From: Novosphingobium mathurense
Lineage (GTDB): Bacteria > Pseudomonadota > Alphaproteobacteria > Sphingomonadales > Sphingomonadaceae
Length of the DNA: 64,000 nucleotides
NCBI RefSeq assembly: GCF_900168325.1
Contig: NZ_FVZE01000001.1
Span: forward strand, 62,001 to 126,000
Direction: 5' to 3'
Below are positions 49,131 through 58,951 of the stretch, in pieces. Position numbers and translations under genes: made by a program. The notes under the pieces are model-generated. The model did no database searches. It was not told the DNA's origin and saw only the letters and a program-made list of their open reading frames with translations. The stretch's first letter is position 1. Each line of letters begins with the position of its first letter.

Positions 49131-49179
49131 CCCCGGTTGCCCAGGCCAAGGCCCGCTCCGGACGAGCGGCCCAGGCCGA

Positions 49180-49830
49180 TCAGTCTTCCGCAGGGCCGGC
49201 ATGGCCGGGCAGGGCGATCGACCAGTGGATCGCCGCGCCGCGCAAGGTAAAGCCGGCCAGCACCGCGATTGCCCAGGTCACTTGCGCCGACAGCCCGAGC
49301 GCGATGCCGAGACCGGCCAGTGCGGCCGAGAGTGCAGCGGCGGTCACGTAAAGTTCCGGGCGCATCAGGATCGAGGGCTGGCCGGCCAGGACATCGCGCA
49401 CGATGCCGCCGACGCAGCCGGTGATGACGCCCATCATGATCGCCGGGACGGTGGGCACGCCCCAGGCCAGCGCCTTGATCGTGCCGAACACCGCATATGT
49501 CGCCAGACCCAGCGCATCGGCCCATTCCAGCAGCTTGCCCTCCCACCAGCGTACCGGCGTGAACCACGCGATCAGGGCGACGGCAAAGCAGACGGGCGCG
49601 ACGAGCGGGTCCTGAATCCAGAATACCGGCGCCCCGATCAGCAGGTCGCGCACCGAACCGCCGCCGACGCCGGTGATGAGCGCGAAGAAGGCCACGGTCA
49701 CGAAAGTCTGCCGCAGGCGTGCGGCCGCCAGCGCGCCGGTCAGCGCGAAGACGGCAATGCCCAGCAGGTCGAGCATCGGCGGCAGGGCAGGGACGGGCGG
49801 CGGCGCTATCGCGGAAATCATCGGCGTCAT
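49180..49830 (-). CDS. TRIC/UPF0126 family seven-helix membrane protein
   Basis: 216 residues. Two homologous halves each with a conserved loop, GVGGGSVRDLLIG and GCVGGIVRDVLAGQ, the mark of the UPF0126 (YicG, TRIC-like) family, thought to form trimeric cation channels. It runs against paralogue 2. GCTAAGGG on the minus strand (49837-49844) just before the start may be its -10. An internal ATG at 49776 is an alternative start. Confidence 0.85.
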   Translation of the reverse strand: MTPMISAIAPPPVPALPPMLDLLGIAVFALTGALAAARLRQTFVTVAFFALITGVGGGSVRDLLIGAPVFWIQDPLVAPVCFAVALIAWFTPVRWWEGKLLEWADALGLATYAVFGTIKALAWGVPTVPAIMMGVITGCVGGIVRDVLAGQPSILMRPELYVTAAALSAALAGLGIALGLSAQVTWAIAVLAGFTLRGAAIHWSIALPGHAGPAED

Positions 49831-49870
49831 GCCCGTCCCTTAGCACCATCCACAGGACAGGGCAGGGGCC

Positions 49871-49898
49871 TTGCGTCGTCATGGCAGGGCGCTAAGTC
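49871..49898 (+). promoter_or_regulatory. Possible promoter of the DPP III-like gene
   Basis: TTGCGT (49871-49876) and GCTAAGTC (-10 TAAGTC 49893-49898) with 16 bases between. Divergent from the TRIC-like gene. Confidence 0.35.
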
Positions 49899-49936
49899 TC
49901 CAGACCGGTCACACACAAGCAACGGACATTCCCCCC

Positions 49937-51682
<1,746 letters not shown>

Positions 51683-51720
51683 TCGAGGTCCGAGAGAGGC
51701 GTCTCTTCCCCCGGATAAAT

Positions 51721-51755
51721 TCCCGCCACCCCGGATCGTGTCCGGGGTGGCGGGA
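51721..51755. repeat. REP-like palindromic hairpin
   Basis: A perfect 15-bp stem (TCCCGCCACCCCGGA/TCCGGGGTGGCGGGA) with loop TCGTG between convergent genes. The CACCCCGGAT...TCCGGGGTG core resembles dispersed intergenic palindromes common in alphaproteobacteria. A second palindrome (51784-51800, GCGCCCCTCAGGGGCGC) overlaps the stop of the next gene. No T-run, so more REP-like than a classical terminator. Confidence 0.6.
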
Positions 51756-51790
51756 GATCATCATAGTCGAAATATGCTGTCCAGCGCCCC

Positions 51791-52753
51791 TCAGGGGCGC
51801 ATGACGACGCGTCCGAAGGGTTGGCCTTCCATGACGAAGCGATGCGCTTCCTCGACCTCGCACAAGGCGAATTCATGCTCGATCGGCATCTGGATTTCGC
51901 CCCGGGCAGCGCTTTCGAGCAATTCCGATACGACGGCATGGCCGCGCGGGGTGTGCATGGCATGGGCGATCGAAATGCCGGCGACGTTCAGCCCGTGCAT
52001 GATCATCTCCAGATAGCCGAACTGGGGCATCCGGGCGCTGGCGACACCGGCAATCGCGTAGCGGGCTCCCGGACGCACGGTCTGGACGATGGAATCCTTT
52101 TCCATGCCGGCGCCGGAGTCGATGACGAGGTCGAAGCCCTTGCCGAAGGTGATTTCACGGAAGCGCTTGACCCGGTCGGGATCGCGATAATCGATGGCAT
52201 GGTCCAGCCCGAGCGGGGCGATGCGAGACAGGCGTTCGTCGCCAAGGGCGGTGCCGGTGACCTTGGCGCCCGCGGCCTTGGCAAGCTGGACCGCGGCGAT
52301 GCCGACGCCCAGCGTCGCGCCGTGGACCAGCACGTCCATGCCCGGCCGGACCTGCCCGAAGGCATGGAGGCTGTCGTGCGCGGTACCGAAGGTGAGCGGG
52401 ACGACGGCGGCAAGGGCAAGGTCCATGCCTTCGGGAACGTGCCAGACGCTGCCCTGCGGCGCGGCGAAAAGCTCGGCATGGCTGCCGCCGAAATTGAAGC
52501 CGACGACGCGGTCGCCGATGCGAAAGCCGGTGACGGTGCTGCCCAGTGCTTCAACCGTGCCCGCCGCCTGGCATCCGGCGATATGCTGCTGATCTTCGAA
52601 AGGGATCAGGTGTCGGCAGACCATGTCCATCCCCTCGACGGAAATGTAATCTACCCGGATCAGCACGGCGTCTTCGGCCAACTGCGGATCGGGCACGGAT
52701 CCGTAGCGCAGGACCTCCGGTCCGCCGTTTTCCTGATAGTAGGCCGCCTTCAC
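51791..52753 (-). CDS. MDR-family quinone-oxidoreductase-like dehydrogenase
   Basis: 320 residues. N-terminal GroES-like domain (GCQAAGTVEALGSTVTGFRIGDRVVGF), then a Rossmann domain with HGATLGVGIAAVQLAK. Catalytic-zinc ligands typical of alcohol dehydrogenases are not visible, so it belongs to the zinc-free quinone oxidoreductase/enoyl-reductase group using NADPH. The upstream promoter has a 19-base spacer with a central palindrome, as MerR-controlled genes do. Substrate unknown. Confidence 0.8.
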   Translation of the reverse strand: MKAAYYQENGGPEVLRYGSVPDPQLAEDAVLIRVDYISVEGMDMVCRHLIPFEDQQHIAGCQAAGTVEALGSTVTGFRIGDRVVGFNFGGSHAELFAAPQGSVWHVPEGMDLALAAVVPLTFGTAHDSLHAFGQVRPGMDVLVHGATLGVGIAAVQLAKAAGAKVTGTALGDERLSRIAPLGLDHAIDYRDPDRVKRFREITFGKGFDLVIDSGAGMEKDSIVQTVRPGARYAIAGVASARMPQFGYLEMIMHGLNVAGISIAHAMHTPRGHAVVSELLESAARGEIQMPIEHEFALCEVEEAHRFVMEGQPFGRVVMRP

Positions 52754-52798
52754 CCCAATCCCTCTGCAATGCTTTGCAACATGTTAAATAGGAACGGG

Positions 52799-52829
52799 GT
52801 TATAATCACTTCAAGTGACATATCAGCAA
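52799..52829 (-). promoter_or_regulatory. MerR-style promoter of the MDR gene
   Basis: On the minus strand TTGCTG (52824-52829) and TATAAC (52799-52804) are separated by 19 bases, with the palindrome TCACTT-C-AAGTGA (52806-52818) in the spacer. The long spacer plus central dyad is the MerR-family pattern. The -10 is 46 bases from the ATG. No regulator gene is adjacent. Confidence 0.45.
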
Positions 52830-52885
52830 TTTAACTTAGCTGGGTTAGCAAATTCTGTGGACGGCTTCCGGTCTTCGCCCGCCGA

Positions 52886-53311
52886 TCAGTCGCGCGCGAA
52901 AAGCTGGCCGAGATCCGCGAAGGCTTTCATTTCAATGGCATTTCCCGATGGATCGCGAAAGAACATCGTCGCCTGCTCGCCGGGCTGACCGGGAAAGCGC
53001 ACGTGCGGGGCGATGACGAATTCCATGCCGCCTGCGGTCAGCCGATCCGCCAGTTCGTGCCATTGGTCTAGCGTGAGGACCACGCCGAAGTGCGGGACGG
53101 GGACGTCATGGCCATCGACCGGGTTTGCGCCGGCGTCGGGCGGGGTCATGTCCGGCACGCAATGGGCAACGATCTGGTGTCCGAAGAAGTCGAAGTCGAT
53201 CCACTCGTCGCTGCTGCGCCCTTCCGGACAGCCCATCAGGTCGCCCCAGAAGCTCCGGGCGGCCGCAAGGTCGTGGACGGGGAAGGCGAGGTGGAACGGG
53301 CGCAGCGACAT
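52886..53311 (-). CDS. VOC (glyoxalase/dioxygenase fold) family protein
   Basis: 141 residues from ATG 53311. [21 protein letters not shown] and a C-terminal [14 protein letters not shown] are the paired VOC modules, with His and Glu metal-ligand candidates ([16 protein letters not shown]). Members include glyoxalases and ring-cleavage-like enzymes; no substrate is evident. It follows the same strand as the MDR gene, 132 bases upstream of it. Confidence 0.82.
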   Translation of the reverse strand: MSLRPFHLAFPVHDLAAARSFWGDLMGCPEGRSSDEWIDFDFFGHQIVAHCVPDMTPPDAGANPVDGHDVPVPHFGVVLTLDQWHELADRLTAGGMEFVIAPHVRFPGQPGEQATMFFRDPSGNAIEMKAFADLGQLFARD

Positions 53312-53373
53312 GGCGGCAGAGTTACGGGCAAGGCACGGTGAGGCCAAGCGCGATCTGCGCTCCGACTGGCCTG

Positions 53374-54513
53374 TCAGGGCGCTGCGTATTCCTCCGCCCG
53401 GACCTGGCGCGCAAGCTTGCGTCGGCCGAAGCGGGCGATCACGGCGCGGCCCAGCGACTGTCCCGGACGCTCCACCAGCCGATAGGTCGCATAGGCCAGC
53501 CCATAGGCGATGGGCGCGGTGATCGCGAAAGTCAGGGCGAAGCGGGCGGCTGCGGGGATGTCCTGCGCCCATCCCTCGATGGTCCAGGCGGCCACGCGGT
53601 GGAGGATCAGCAGATGGACGAGGTAGACCCCGTAGGACAGTTCGCCCAGCCAGTGGAACGGCGGTGCGCCCAGCAGCCGGGAGAGCCGGTCGATCCACGG
53701 TATCGCCCGCCAGTGCACCAGCGCGAAGAAGCCGAGGAAGATGCCCTCGCGCACGACGAGATGGAGCAGGTCGGTCTTGCCGCCGACCGGGATGGCCACC
53801 AGCGCGGCGGCAACGACGAGGCAGGCCCCCGCATTTCTCTCCAGCGCCGCCGCGATCAGCATGCCGGCCGCGAACAGGTGCATCTTGAGCGGCAGGAAGG
53901 AGGGCATCGGATAGGCTGCGCCCAGCGTCCCCGTCAGCAGGGCGATCGATACCGCGAGGATCGAGACGCACAGCGCGGTTCCGATCCAGCCGAGCCGGCC
54001 GGCAAGGAGCACGGCGAAGGGAAACACCGCGTAGAACTGCATCTCCAGCCCCAGGCTCCAGTCGGGCAGGGGGGTGCGGAAGGCATATTCGGGCAGGATT
54101 CCGAACAGGTAGGTTACGTGAAGCAGGACGTTCGAGGCGCTGGCGTCGGTATAGCGTTCCGGCGCCTGCAGGGGCTGGCCGAGGAAGCTATCGATCAGGA
54201 CGCGGTCGGCGTAGATCGCCTTGCCCGCCAGCAGCGCGGCGGCGAGCAGGACGAAATAGAGCGGGGAGATCCGGAAGAAGCGCCGGGTCCAGAAGGCAGC
54301 CCAGGTGGCGGGGCGCACCCAGTCTTCCCTGTCCTTTCGCAGCTGGAACTGGAAAGTCATCAGGAAGCCGGACAGCAGGATGAACAGGTCGACGCCCAGG
54401 TCCGGCTTGCCGAGGATCGGGAGGGAAAAACCGGTAAGGATCAGGCAATGGCCGATCAGTACCCACAGCGCGGCAAGGCCGCGCAGGCCGTCGAGACATT
54501 CGATCCTGTTCAA
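53374..54513 (-). CDS. Acyltransferase 3 (OafA/NodX-like) membrane protein
   Basis: 379 residues with about ten transmembrane helices. The start is TTG 54513, fixed by AGGAG six bases upstream. [19 protein letters not shown] carries the catalytic Arg and His of the family (RGLAA, H23), and [12 protein letters not shown] and [14 protein letters not shown] are further motifs. Transfers acyl groups to cell-surface or exported glycans. Target unknown. Confidence 0.88.
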   Translation of the reverse strand: MNRIECLDGLRGLAALWVLIGHCLILTGFSLPILGKPDLGVDLFILLSGFLMTFQFQLRKDREDWVRPATWAAFWTRRFFRISPLYFVLLAAALLAGKAIYADRVLIDSFLGQPLQAPERYTDASASNVLLHVTYLFGILPEYAFRTPLPDWSLGLEMQFYAVFPFAVLLAGRLGWIGTALCVSILAVSIALLTGTLGAAYPMPSFLPLKMHLFAAGMLIAAALERNAGACLVVAAALVAIPVGGKTDLLHLVVREGIFLGFFALVHWRAIPWIDRLSRLLGAPPFHWLGELSYGVYLVHLLILHRVAAWTIEGWAQDIPAAARFALTFAITAPIAYGLAYATYRLVERPGQSLGRAVIARFGRRKLARQVRAEEYAAP

Positions 54514-54703
54514 ACGCTACTCCTGCCCTGCGCCGTGGGGCCTCTTGCGGCGGTGCGACCCGCGATCCGGGCCGGTGCAGGGCATCGCCCCGGGGCCGGC
54601 CCCGGAAAGCGAACTCGCCGATCGGGGCGGCGCATTCCATCGGCTTTCGACCGGTGGAGGCGCAGCCTCGGGTAAACGAGTGGCGAGAGAATGCGTTCAT
54701 CGG

Positions 54704-54777
54704 CTCGCCGCGCGCAGGCAAGCATTCGGCGCGCGGCGAGTGTCCCGGGAATCCCCCGCAGGCTGGCCCTGCGGGGG
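54704..54777 (-). terminator. Two strong GC hairpins downstream of the TorF-like gene
   Basis: Stem A: CCCCCGCAGG/CCTGCGGGGG, 10 bp, loop CTGGC (54753-54777), 7 bases after the TorF-like stop on the minus strand. Stem B: CTCGCCGCGCGC/GCGCGCGGCGAG, 12 bp with a 13-base loop (54704-54740). No T-run follows. The remainder of 54514-54703 shows no gene and must hold the promoter of the acyltransferase. Confidence 0.5.
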
Positions 54778-54784
54778 CAAGGGG

Positions 54785-55546
54785 TTAAAGGGAGACGCGC
54801 GCGTAGGCGCTCAGGCGTTCGCCGGTGCCCTTGTCGCCATATTCCACGGCTGCGGCGCGGTGCCGGTCGATCGAGGTGTCCGAGTAGAGCACGCCCACCG
54901 CAATCGGCCCGAAGCTCTGCTCGGCGCCCACGTACCAGTTGGCGTAGTTGCCGTCCGGACGCAGGCGCGTGCTCCTGGCATCGCCGTTCGAATTGCCGAA
55001 CGCATAGCCGCCGCCGGCATAGGCGGTGATCGGCGTGCCGGGCAGGCCGACGCCAAGGTCGGCGCCGGCATGGCCATAGCTGCCGCCGATGGCATCCTGA
55101 GACGGCGCGTAGCTGACACTCAGGGCCAGTTGTGCCGGTCCCAGCGTGCGGGCGGCGCGCCCTTCCAGTTCCACGTAGTCCAGGTTCTTCGCGCCATCAT
55201 CGGCCCCGGCAAACAGGTGACCGGCAATCCCTGCGGAAAGATCCCAGCCCGCCGCCGAGGTGGAATAGCGCGGGGCGATGGTGAAGCCCCAATCGCTGCC
55301 GCCGTGACGCCGGCTGCCGCGCAGGGTGGCGACGCTGGCCGAGATCGAGAGATCATGGCTCAGGGCGAGCGTGCCTTCGGCGCGCAGGGCCGGGGCGCTG
55401 TCGCTCCAGCTCAGGCCGTCCTCGCGATAGTCGGTCGTGGCCTCGATGCTGGCGCCGGTCTGCTCCATGGATTGCGCACAGGCCGGGGCGGATGCGAGGA
55501 TGAGCGGCAAGGCAACGGCAAGGGCGTAGTGTGGGTTAAGGGACAA
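54785..55546 (-). CDS. TorF-like outer-membrane beta-barrel protein
   Basis: 253 residues from TTG 55546, with AAGGA just upstream, which exposes the signal peptide ending ACAQS. After it, alternating hydrophobic beta-strand segments (LTDYREDGLSWSD-like ATTDYREDGLSWSD, WGFTIAPRYSTS, WYVGAEQSFGPIAVGVLYSD) match the TorF putative porin family (TIGR02001-type), though its N-terminus is shorter. Outer-membrane location is inferred. A secreted small protein gene precedes it by 19 bases. Confidence 0.65.
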   Translation of the reverse strand: MSLNPHYALAVALPLILASAPACAQSMEQTGASIEATTDYREDGLSWSDSAPALRAEGTLALSHDLSISASVATLRGSRRHGGSDWGFTIAPRYSTSAAGWDLSAGIAGHLFAGADDGAKNLDYVELEGRAARTLGPAQLALSVSYAPSQDAIGGSYGHAGADLGVGLPGTPITAYAGGGYAFGNSNGDARSTRLRPDGNYANWYVGAEQSFGPIAVGVLYSDTSIDRHRAAAVEYGDKGTGERLSAYARVSL

Positions 55547-55565
55547 GTCTTTTCCTTGGTTCGAT

Positions 55566-55994
55566 TCAATTGACGGCCAGCGAACGCACCGCCTCGATGG
55601 CGGCAAGCGCAGACGGGCGGTCCGCTTCTGCAGCAGAGGCGAGGAATTTCAAGATCTTCCCGTGATGTGCGGCCACCAGCTTCTCGAGACGTTCCGTTGC
55701 GTTCGCGCAGGGGCCGTATGCGGTCTGTCCGAGAACCTTGGTGGGGGCAATCGTGCTGGTCAGCGCCGGCGTGTTCGCGCCCATCTTGATGTGGCGCTCG
55801 ACGGAGACGGTAGCGGTGAGATCGCAGCGGGTGCTGTGGGCGCGGGTGGGGGCGCCCGTCCTGCGGACCTTCGCATCGGTCTCGATCACGCCGCGATACT
55901 CAACGGCATGGTTCGCACCGCTGTGGTGGATGTCGATGGAGTGGGTGGGAGCGGTTGCAGCGGCGAGGGCAAGCGGAATCAGGGCCAGCGACAT
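55566..55994 (-). CDS. Small secreted protein (uncharacterised)
   Basis: 142 residues with an N-terminal hydrophobic signal (MSLALIPLALAAATAPTHS). Two Cys (TRCDLT, YGPCANA) could pair. The C-terminal half is helical. I do not recognise the family. It precedes the TorF-like gene by 19 bases on the same strand and is likely co-transcribed. Confidence 0.55.
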   Translation of the reverse strand: MSLALIPLALAAATAPTHSIDIHHSGANHAVEYRGVIETDAKVRRTGAPTRAHSTRCDLTATVSVERHIKMGANTPALTSTIAPTKVLGQTAYGPCANATERLEKLVAAHHGKILKFLASAAEADRPSALAAIEAVRSLAVN

Positions 55995-56141
55995 ATCAAT
56001 CCATCTCTATCTGCTTAAAAATCAGGCAAGAGTGATCAAAAAATGATCATGCCCCGGATAGAGCCGCTTCAATTCCCGATTGTTTCCCGAAAGTCTCGTT
56101 GTCGTGCTGCACGCGATCCGCACCGGTAGCCGAAAAGACAA

Positions 56142-56172
56142 AAGGCCGGCGCTGCGGGGCAGCACCGGCCTT
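56142..56172 (-). terminator. Intrinsic terminator after lpdA
   Basis: A 14-bp stem with one mismatch (arms 56142-56155 and 56159-56172, 3-base loop) just after the lpdA stop, and on the minus strand followed by TTTGTCTTTT. Confidence 0.75.
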
Positions 56173-56194
56173 CATGTCAGTCTGCGATGGACGG

Positions 56195-57592
56195 TCAGAT
56201 GTGGATCGGCTTGCCCGTCACTGCCATCGCCGCTTCCTTGATCGCTTCCGAATGGGTCGGGTGCGCGTGGCAGGTGTAGGCGATGTCTTCGCTGGTGGCG
56301 CCGAATTCCATGGCCTGCGCGGCCTGGGCGATCATCGTGCCGGCGACCGAGGCGATGCACCACACGCCGAGCACGCGGTCGGTCTCGGCATCGGCGATCA
56401 CCTTCACGAAGCCGTCGGGCTCGTGGTTGGTCTTCGCGCGCGAATTGGCGAGCATCGGGAACTTGCCGACCTTGACCGCACCGCGTTCCTTGGCCGCTTC
56501 CTCGGTCAGGCCGACGCCGGCGATCTCGGGGAAGGTGTAGACGACGCCGGGGATGACATCGTGGTTCACGATGCCGGTCAGGCCCGCGATGTTCTCGGCT
56601 ACGGCAATGCCTTCGTCCTCGGCCTTGTGCGCGAGCATCGGGCCGGGGATGACGTCGCCGATGGCCCAGACGCCGTCGACCTTGGTCGCGAAGTCGTGGT
56701 CGGTCTCGATCTGGCCGCGCTGGTTCAGCTCAAGCCCGATCTTGTCGAGGCCGAGGCCCTCGGTGTTGGGACGACGGCCGATCGAAACGAGTACCGCGTC
56801 GGCCTCGATCACTTCTGCATCGCCGCCAGCGGCAGGCTCGACGGTGACCTTGGCCTTCTTGCCCTTCACCTCGACGCCGGTCACCTTGGTGCCCAGCTTG
56901 AGCGTCATGCCCTGCTTCTTGAACAGCTTGCCCGCTTCCTTGCGGACTTCGCCGTCCATGCCGGGCAGGAGCTGGTCGAGGAATTCGACGACGGTCACTT
57001 CCGCGCCGAGACGGCGCCAGACCGAGCCGAGCTCGAGGCCGATCACGCCGCCGCCGATGACGACCATCTTCTTGGGAACCGAGGCCAGTTCCAGCGCGCC
57101 GGTGGAATCGACGACGACGCCCTTGTCATTGTCGATCTCGACGCCGGGCAGGGGCGTGACCGAGGAGCCGGTGGCGATGACGATGTTCTTGGCGGTCACC
57201 GACTTGCCGGCGACTTCGACGGTGTGCGCGTCCCTGAACTGCGCATAGCCCTTGAGCCAGTCGATCTTGTTCTTCTTGAACAGGAACTCGATGCCGCCGG
57301 TCAGGCCCTTCACCGAATCCCGGCGCTGGCCGTGCATGGCCTCCAGGTCGAGTTCGGGCGTGACCTTGACGCCCAGCTTGGTCATCGCGCCGCTGGCGGC
57401 CTGCTCGAAGTATTCCGAGGCATGGAGCATCGCCTTGGAGGGAATGCAGCCGACGTTGAGGCACGTGCCGCCCAGCGTCTCGCGCCCTTCGGCGCAGGCG
57501 GTCTTGAGGCCGAGCTGTGCGGCGCGGATAGCGGCAACGTAGCCGCCCGGGCCGGCACCGATGACAAGGACGTCGTAATCGTAATCAGCCAT
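56195..57592 (-). CDS. lpdA: Dihydrolipoyl dehydrogenase (E3)
   Basis: 465 residues. FAD motif VLVIGAGPGGYVAAIRAAQLG, redox disulfide GGTCLNVGCIPSK, NAD motif GGGVIGLELG, and C-terminal HAHPTHSEA with the active-site His-Glu. Reoxidises dihydrolipoamide in 2-oxo-acid dehydrogenase complexes using NAD. It is the last gene of the leftward TCA block, behind a hairpin, so it may also be transcribed on its own. Confidence 0.97.
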   Translation of the reverse strand: MADYDYDVLVIGAGPGGYVAAIRAAQLGLKTACAEGRETLGGTCLNVGCIPSKAMLHASEYFEQAASGAMTKLGVKVTPELDLEAMHGQRRDSVKGLTGGIEFLFKKNKIDWLKGYAQFRDAHTVEVAGKSVTAKNIVIATGSSVTPLPGVEIDNDKGVVVDSTGALELASVPKKMVVIGGGVIGLELGSVWRRLGAEVTVVEFLDQLLPGMDGEVRKEAGKLFKKQGMTLKLGTKVTGVEVKGKKAKVTVEPAAGGDAEVIEADAVLVSIGRRPNTEGLGLDKIGLELNQRGQIETDHDFATKVDGVWAIGDVIPGPMLAHKAEDEGIAVAENIAGLTGIVNHDVIPGVVYTFPEIAGVGLTEEAAKERGAVKVGKFPMLANSRAKTNHEPDGFVKVIADAETDRVLGVWCIASVAGTMIAQAAQAMEFGATSEDIAYTCHAHPTHSEAIKEAAMAVTGKPIHI

Positions 57593-57666
57593 GTGAGGCC
57601 TCCGTACGCTCGTGCCCGAAGCAGGTGCGGCACGAGGGGAAAATAGTCATTTCAGCACAAGTGAAA

Positions 57667-57705
57667 ACCCCGCCCGGTCCGTCGATCCTCGAAGGTGGGC
57701 GGGGT
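57667..57705 (-). terminator. Hairpin between sucB and lpdA
   Basis: ACCCCGCCC/GGGCGGGGT, 9 bp with a 21-base loop; on the minus strand GGGGTTTTCACTTG follows. It probably terminates sucB transcripts in part. Confidence 0.5.
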
Positions 57706-57713
57706 GATCGGGA

Positions 57714-58943
57714 TCAAAGGTCGATCAGGAGACGGGTGGGATCCTCGATCGCTTCCTTGATGGTCTTGAGCGCGGTGACCGCCTCGCGACCGTCGATGAT
57801 GCGGTGATCGTAGGACAGGGCGATGTACATCATCGGACGGATGACGATTTCGCCGTTGCGCACGACCGGACGGTCCTCGATGCGGTGGAGGCCCAGCACT
57901 GCCGACTGCGGCGGGTTGATGATCGGGGTCGACATCAGGCCGCCGAACACGCCGCCGTTGGAAATCGTGAAGGTACCGCCCTTCATGTCTTCCATGGTCA
58001 GCGTGCCTTCCTTGGCGCGCTTGCCGTAGTCGGCGATGGCCTGCTCGATTCCGGCGAAGCCCAGCTTGTCGCAGTCGCGCACGACCGGAACGACGAGGCC
58101 GTTCGGGGCCGAGACCGCGATCGAGATGTCGACGTAGTCGTGATAGACGATCTCGTCGCCGTCGATCTGCGCGTTGACCGCCGGGATGTCCTTGAGCGCA
58201 AGGACCGAAGCCTTGGCGAAGAAGGACATGAAGCCGAGCTTGATGCCGTGCTTCTTGGCAAAGACGTCCTTGTACTTCTCACGCGCTTCCATGACTGCCG
58301 ACATGTCGACGTCGTTGAAGGTGGTGAGGAGGGCGGCATTGTCCTGCGCGCTCTTGAGGCGCTTGGCGATGGTCTGGCGCAGGCGCGTCATCTTGACGCG
58401 TTCTTCCTTGCGCGCCGGCGCTGCAGCGGCGACCGGAGCGGCCGAGGCAGGCGCGGAAGCCGGCTTGTTCCTGGCGGCCGCGATCACGTCGTCCTTGGTG
58501 ATGCGCCCGTCCTTGCCGGTGCCCTTGATGGTCGAGGGATCGATGCCGTATTCCAGCACCGCGCGGCGCACGGCCGGCGAGAGGACCGAGGCGCCCGAGA
58601 GGGCCTCTTCGGCGGCGACCGGCGCGGCTGCCGGTGCAGCAGCGGCGGGAGCCGGCGTTTCGGCCTTGGCCGCGGCTTCCTTCTTTGGAGCCGGGGCGGC
58701 GCCCGAACCTTCCTCGATGGTGGCGATCAGCGCACCGACGGTGACGGTGTCGCCTTCGGCGGCGAGCTGCTGGCCCATGGTGCCGGCGTGCGGCGCCATG
58801 ACGTCGATGGCGACCTTGTCGGTCTCGAGGCTGGCGATCGGCTCGTCAGCGGCAACCGCCTCGCCGGGCTGCTTGAGCCACTGGCCGATGGTGGCCTCGG
58901 ATACGGATTCGCCGAGCGTGGGGACCTTGACTTCGGTGGACAT
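57714..58943 (-). CDS. sucB: 2-oxoglutarate dehydrogenase E2, dihydrolipoyl succinyltransferase
   Basis: 409 residues. One lipoyl domain (about 1-77, lipoyl Lys in ETDKVAI), an Ala/Pro linker (about 78-110), a peripheral-subunit-binding domain ([25 protein letters not shown]) and the catalytic domain with DHRIIDG. Transfers succinyl to CoA. It starts 8 bases after sucA. Confidence 0.97.
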   Translation of the reverse strand: MSTEVKVPTLGESVSEATIGQWLKQPGEAVAADEPIASLETDKVAIDVMAPHAGTMGQQLAAEGDTVTVGALIATIEEGSGAAPAPKKEAAAKAETPAPAAAAPAAAPVAAEEALSGASVLSPAVRRAVLEYGIDPSTIKGTGKDGRITKDDVIAAARNKPASAPASAAPVAAAAPARKEERVKMTRLRQTIAKRLKSAQDNAALLTTFNDVDMSAVMEAREKYKDVFAKKHGIKLGFMSFFAKASVLALKDIPAVNAQIDGDEIVYHDYVDISIAVSAPNGLVVPVVRDCDKLGFAGIEQAIADYGKRAKEGTLTMEDMKGGTFTISNGGVFGGLMSTPIINPPQSAVLGLHRIEDRPVVRNGEIVIRPMMYIALSYDHRIIDGREAVTALKTIKEAIEDPTRLLIDL

Positions 58944-58951
58944 GGGTTATC

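Noticed and set aside
56033..56049. TGATCA direct copies separated by AAAAA
   Set aside because: Short palindromic hexamers; too small to distinguish from chance.
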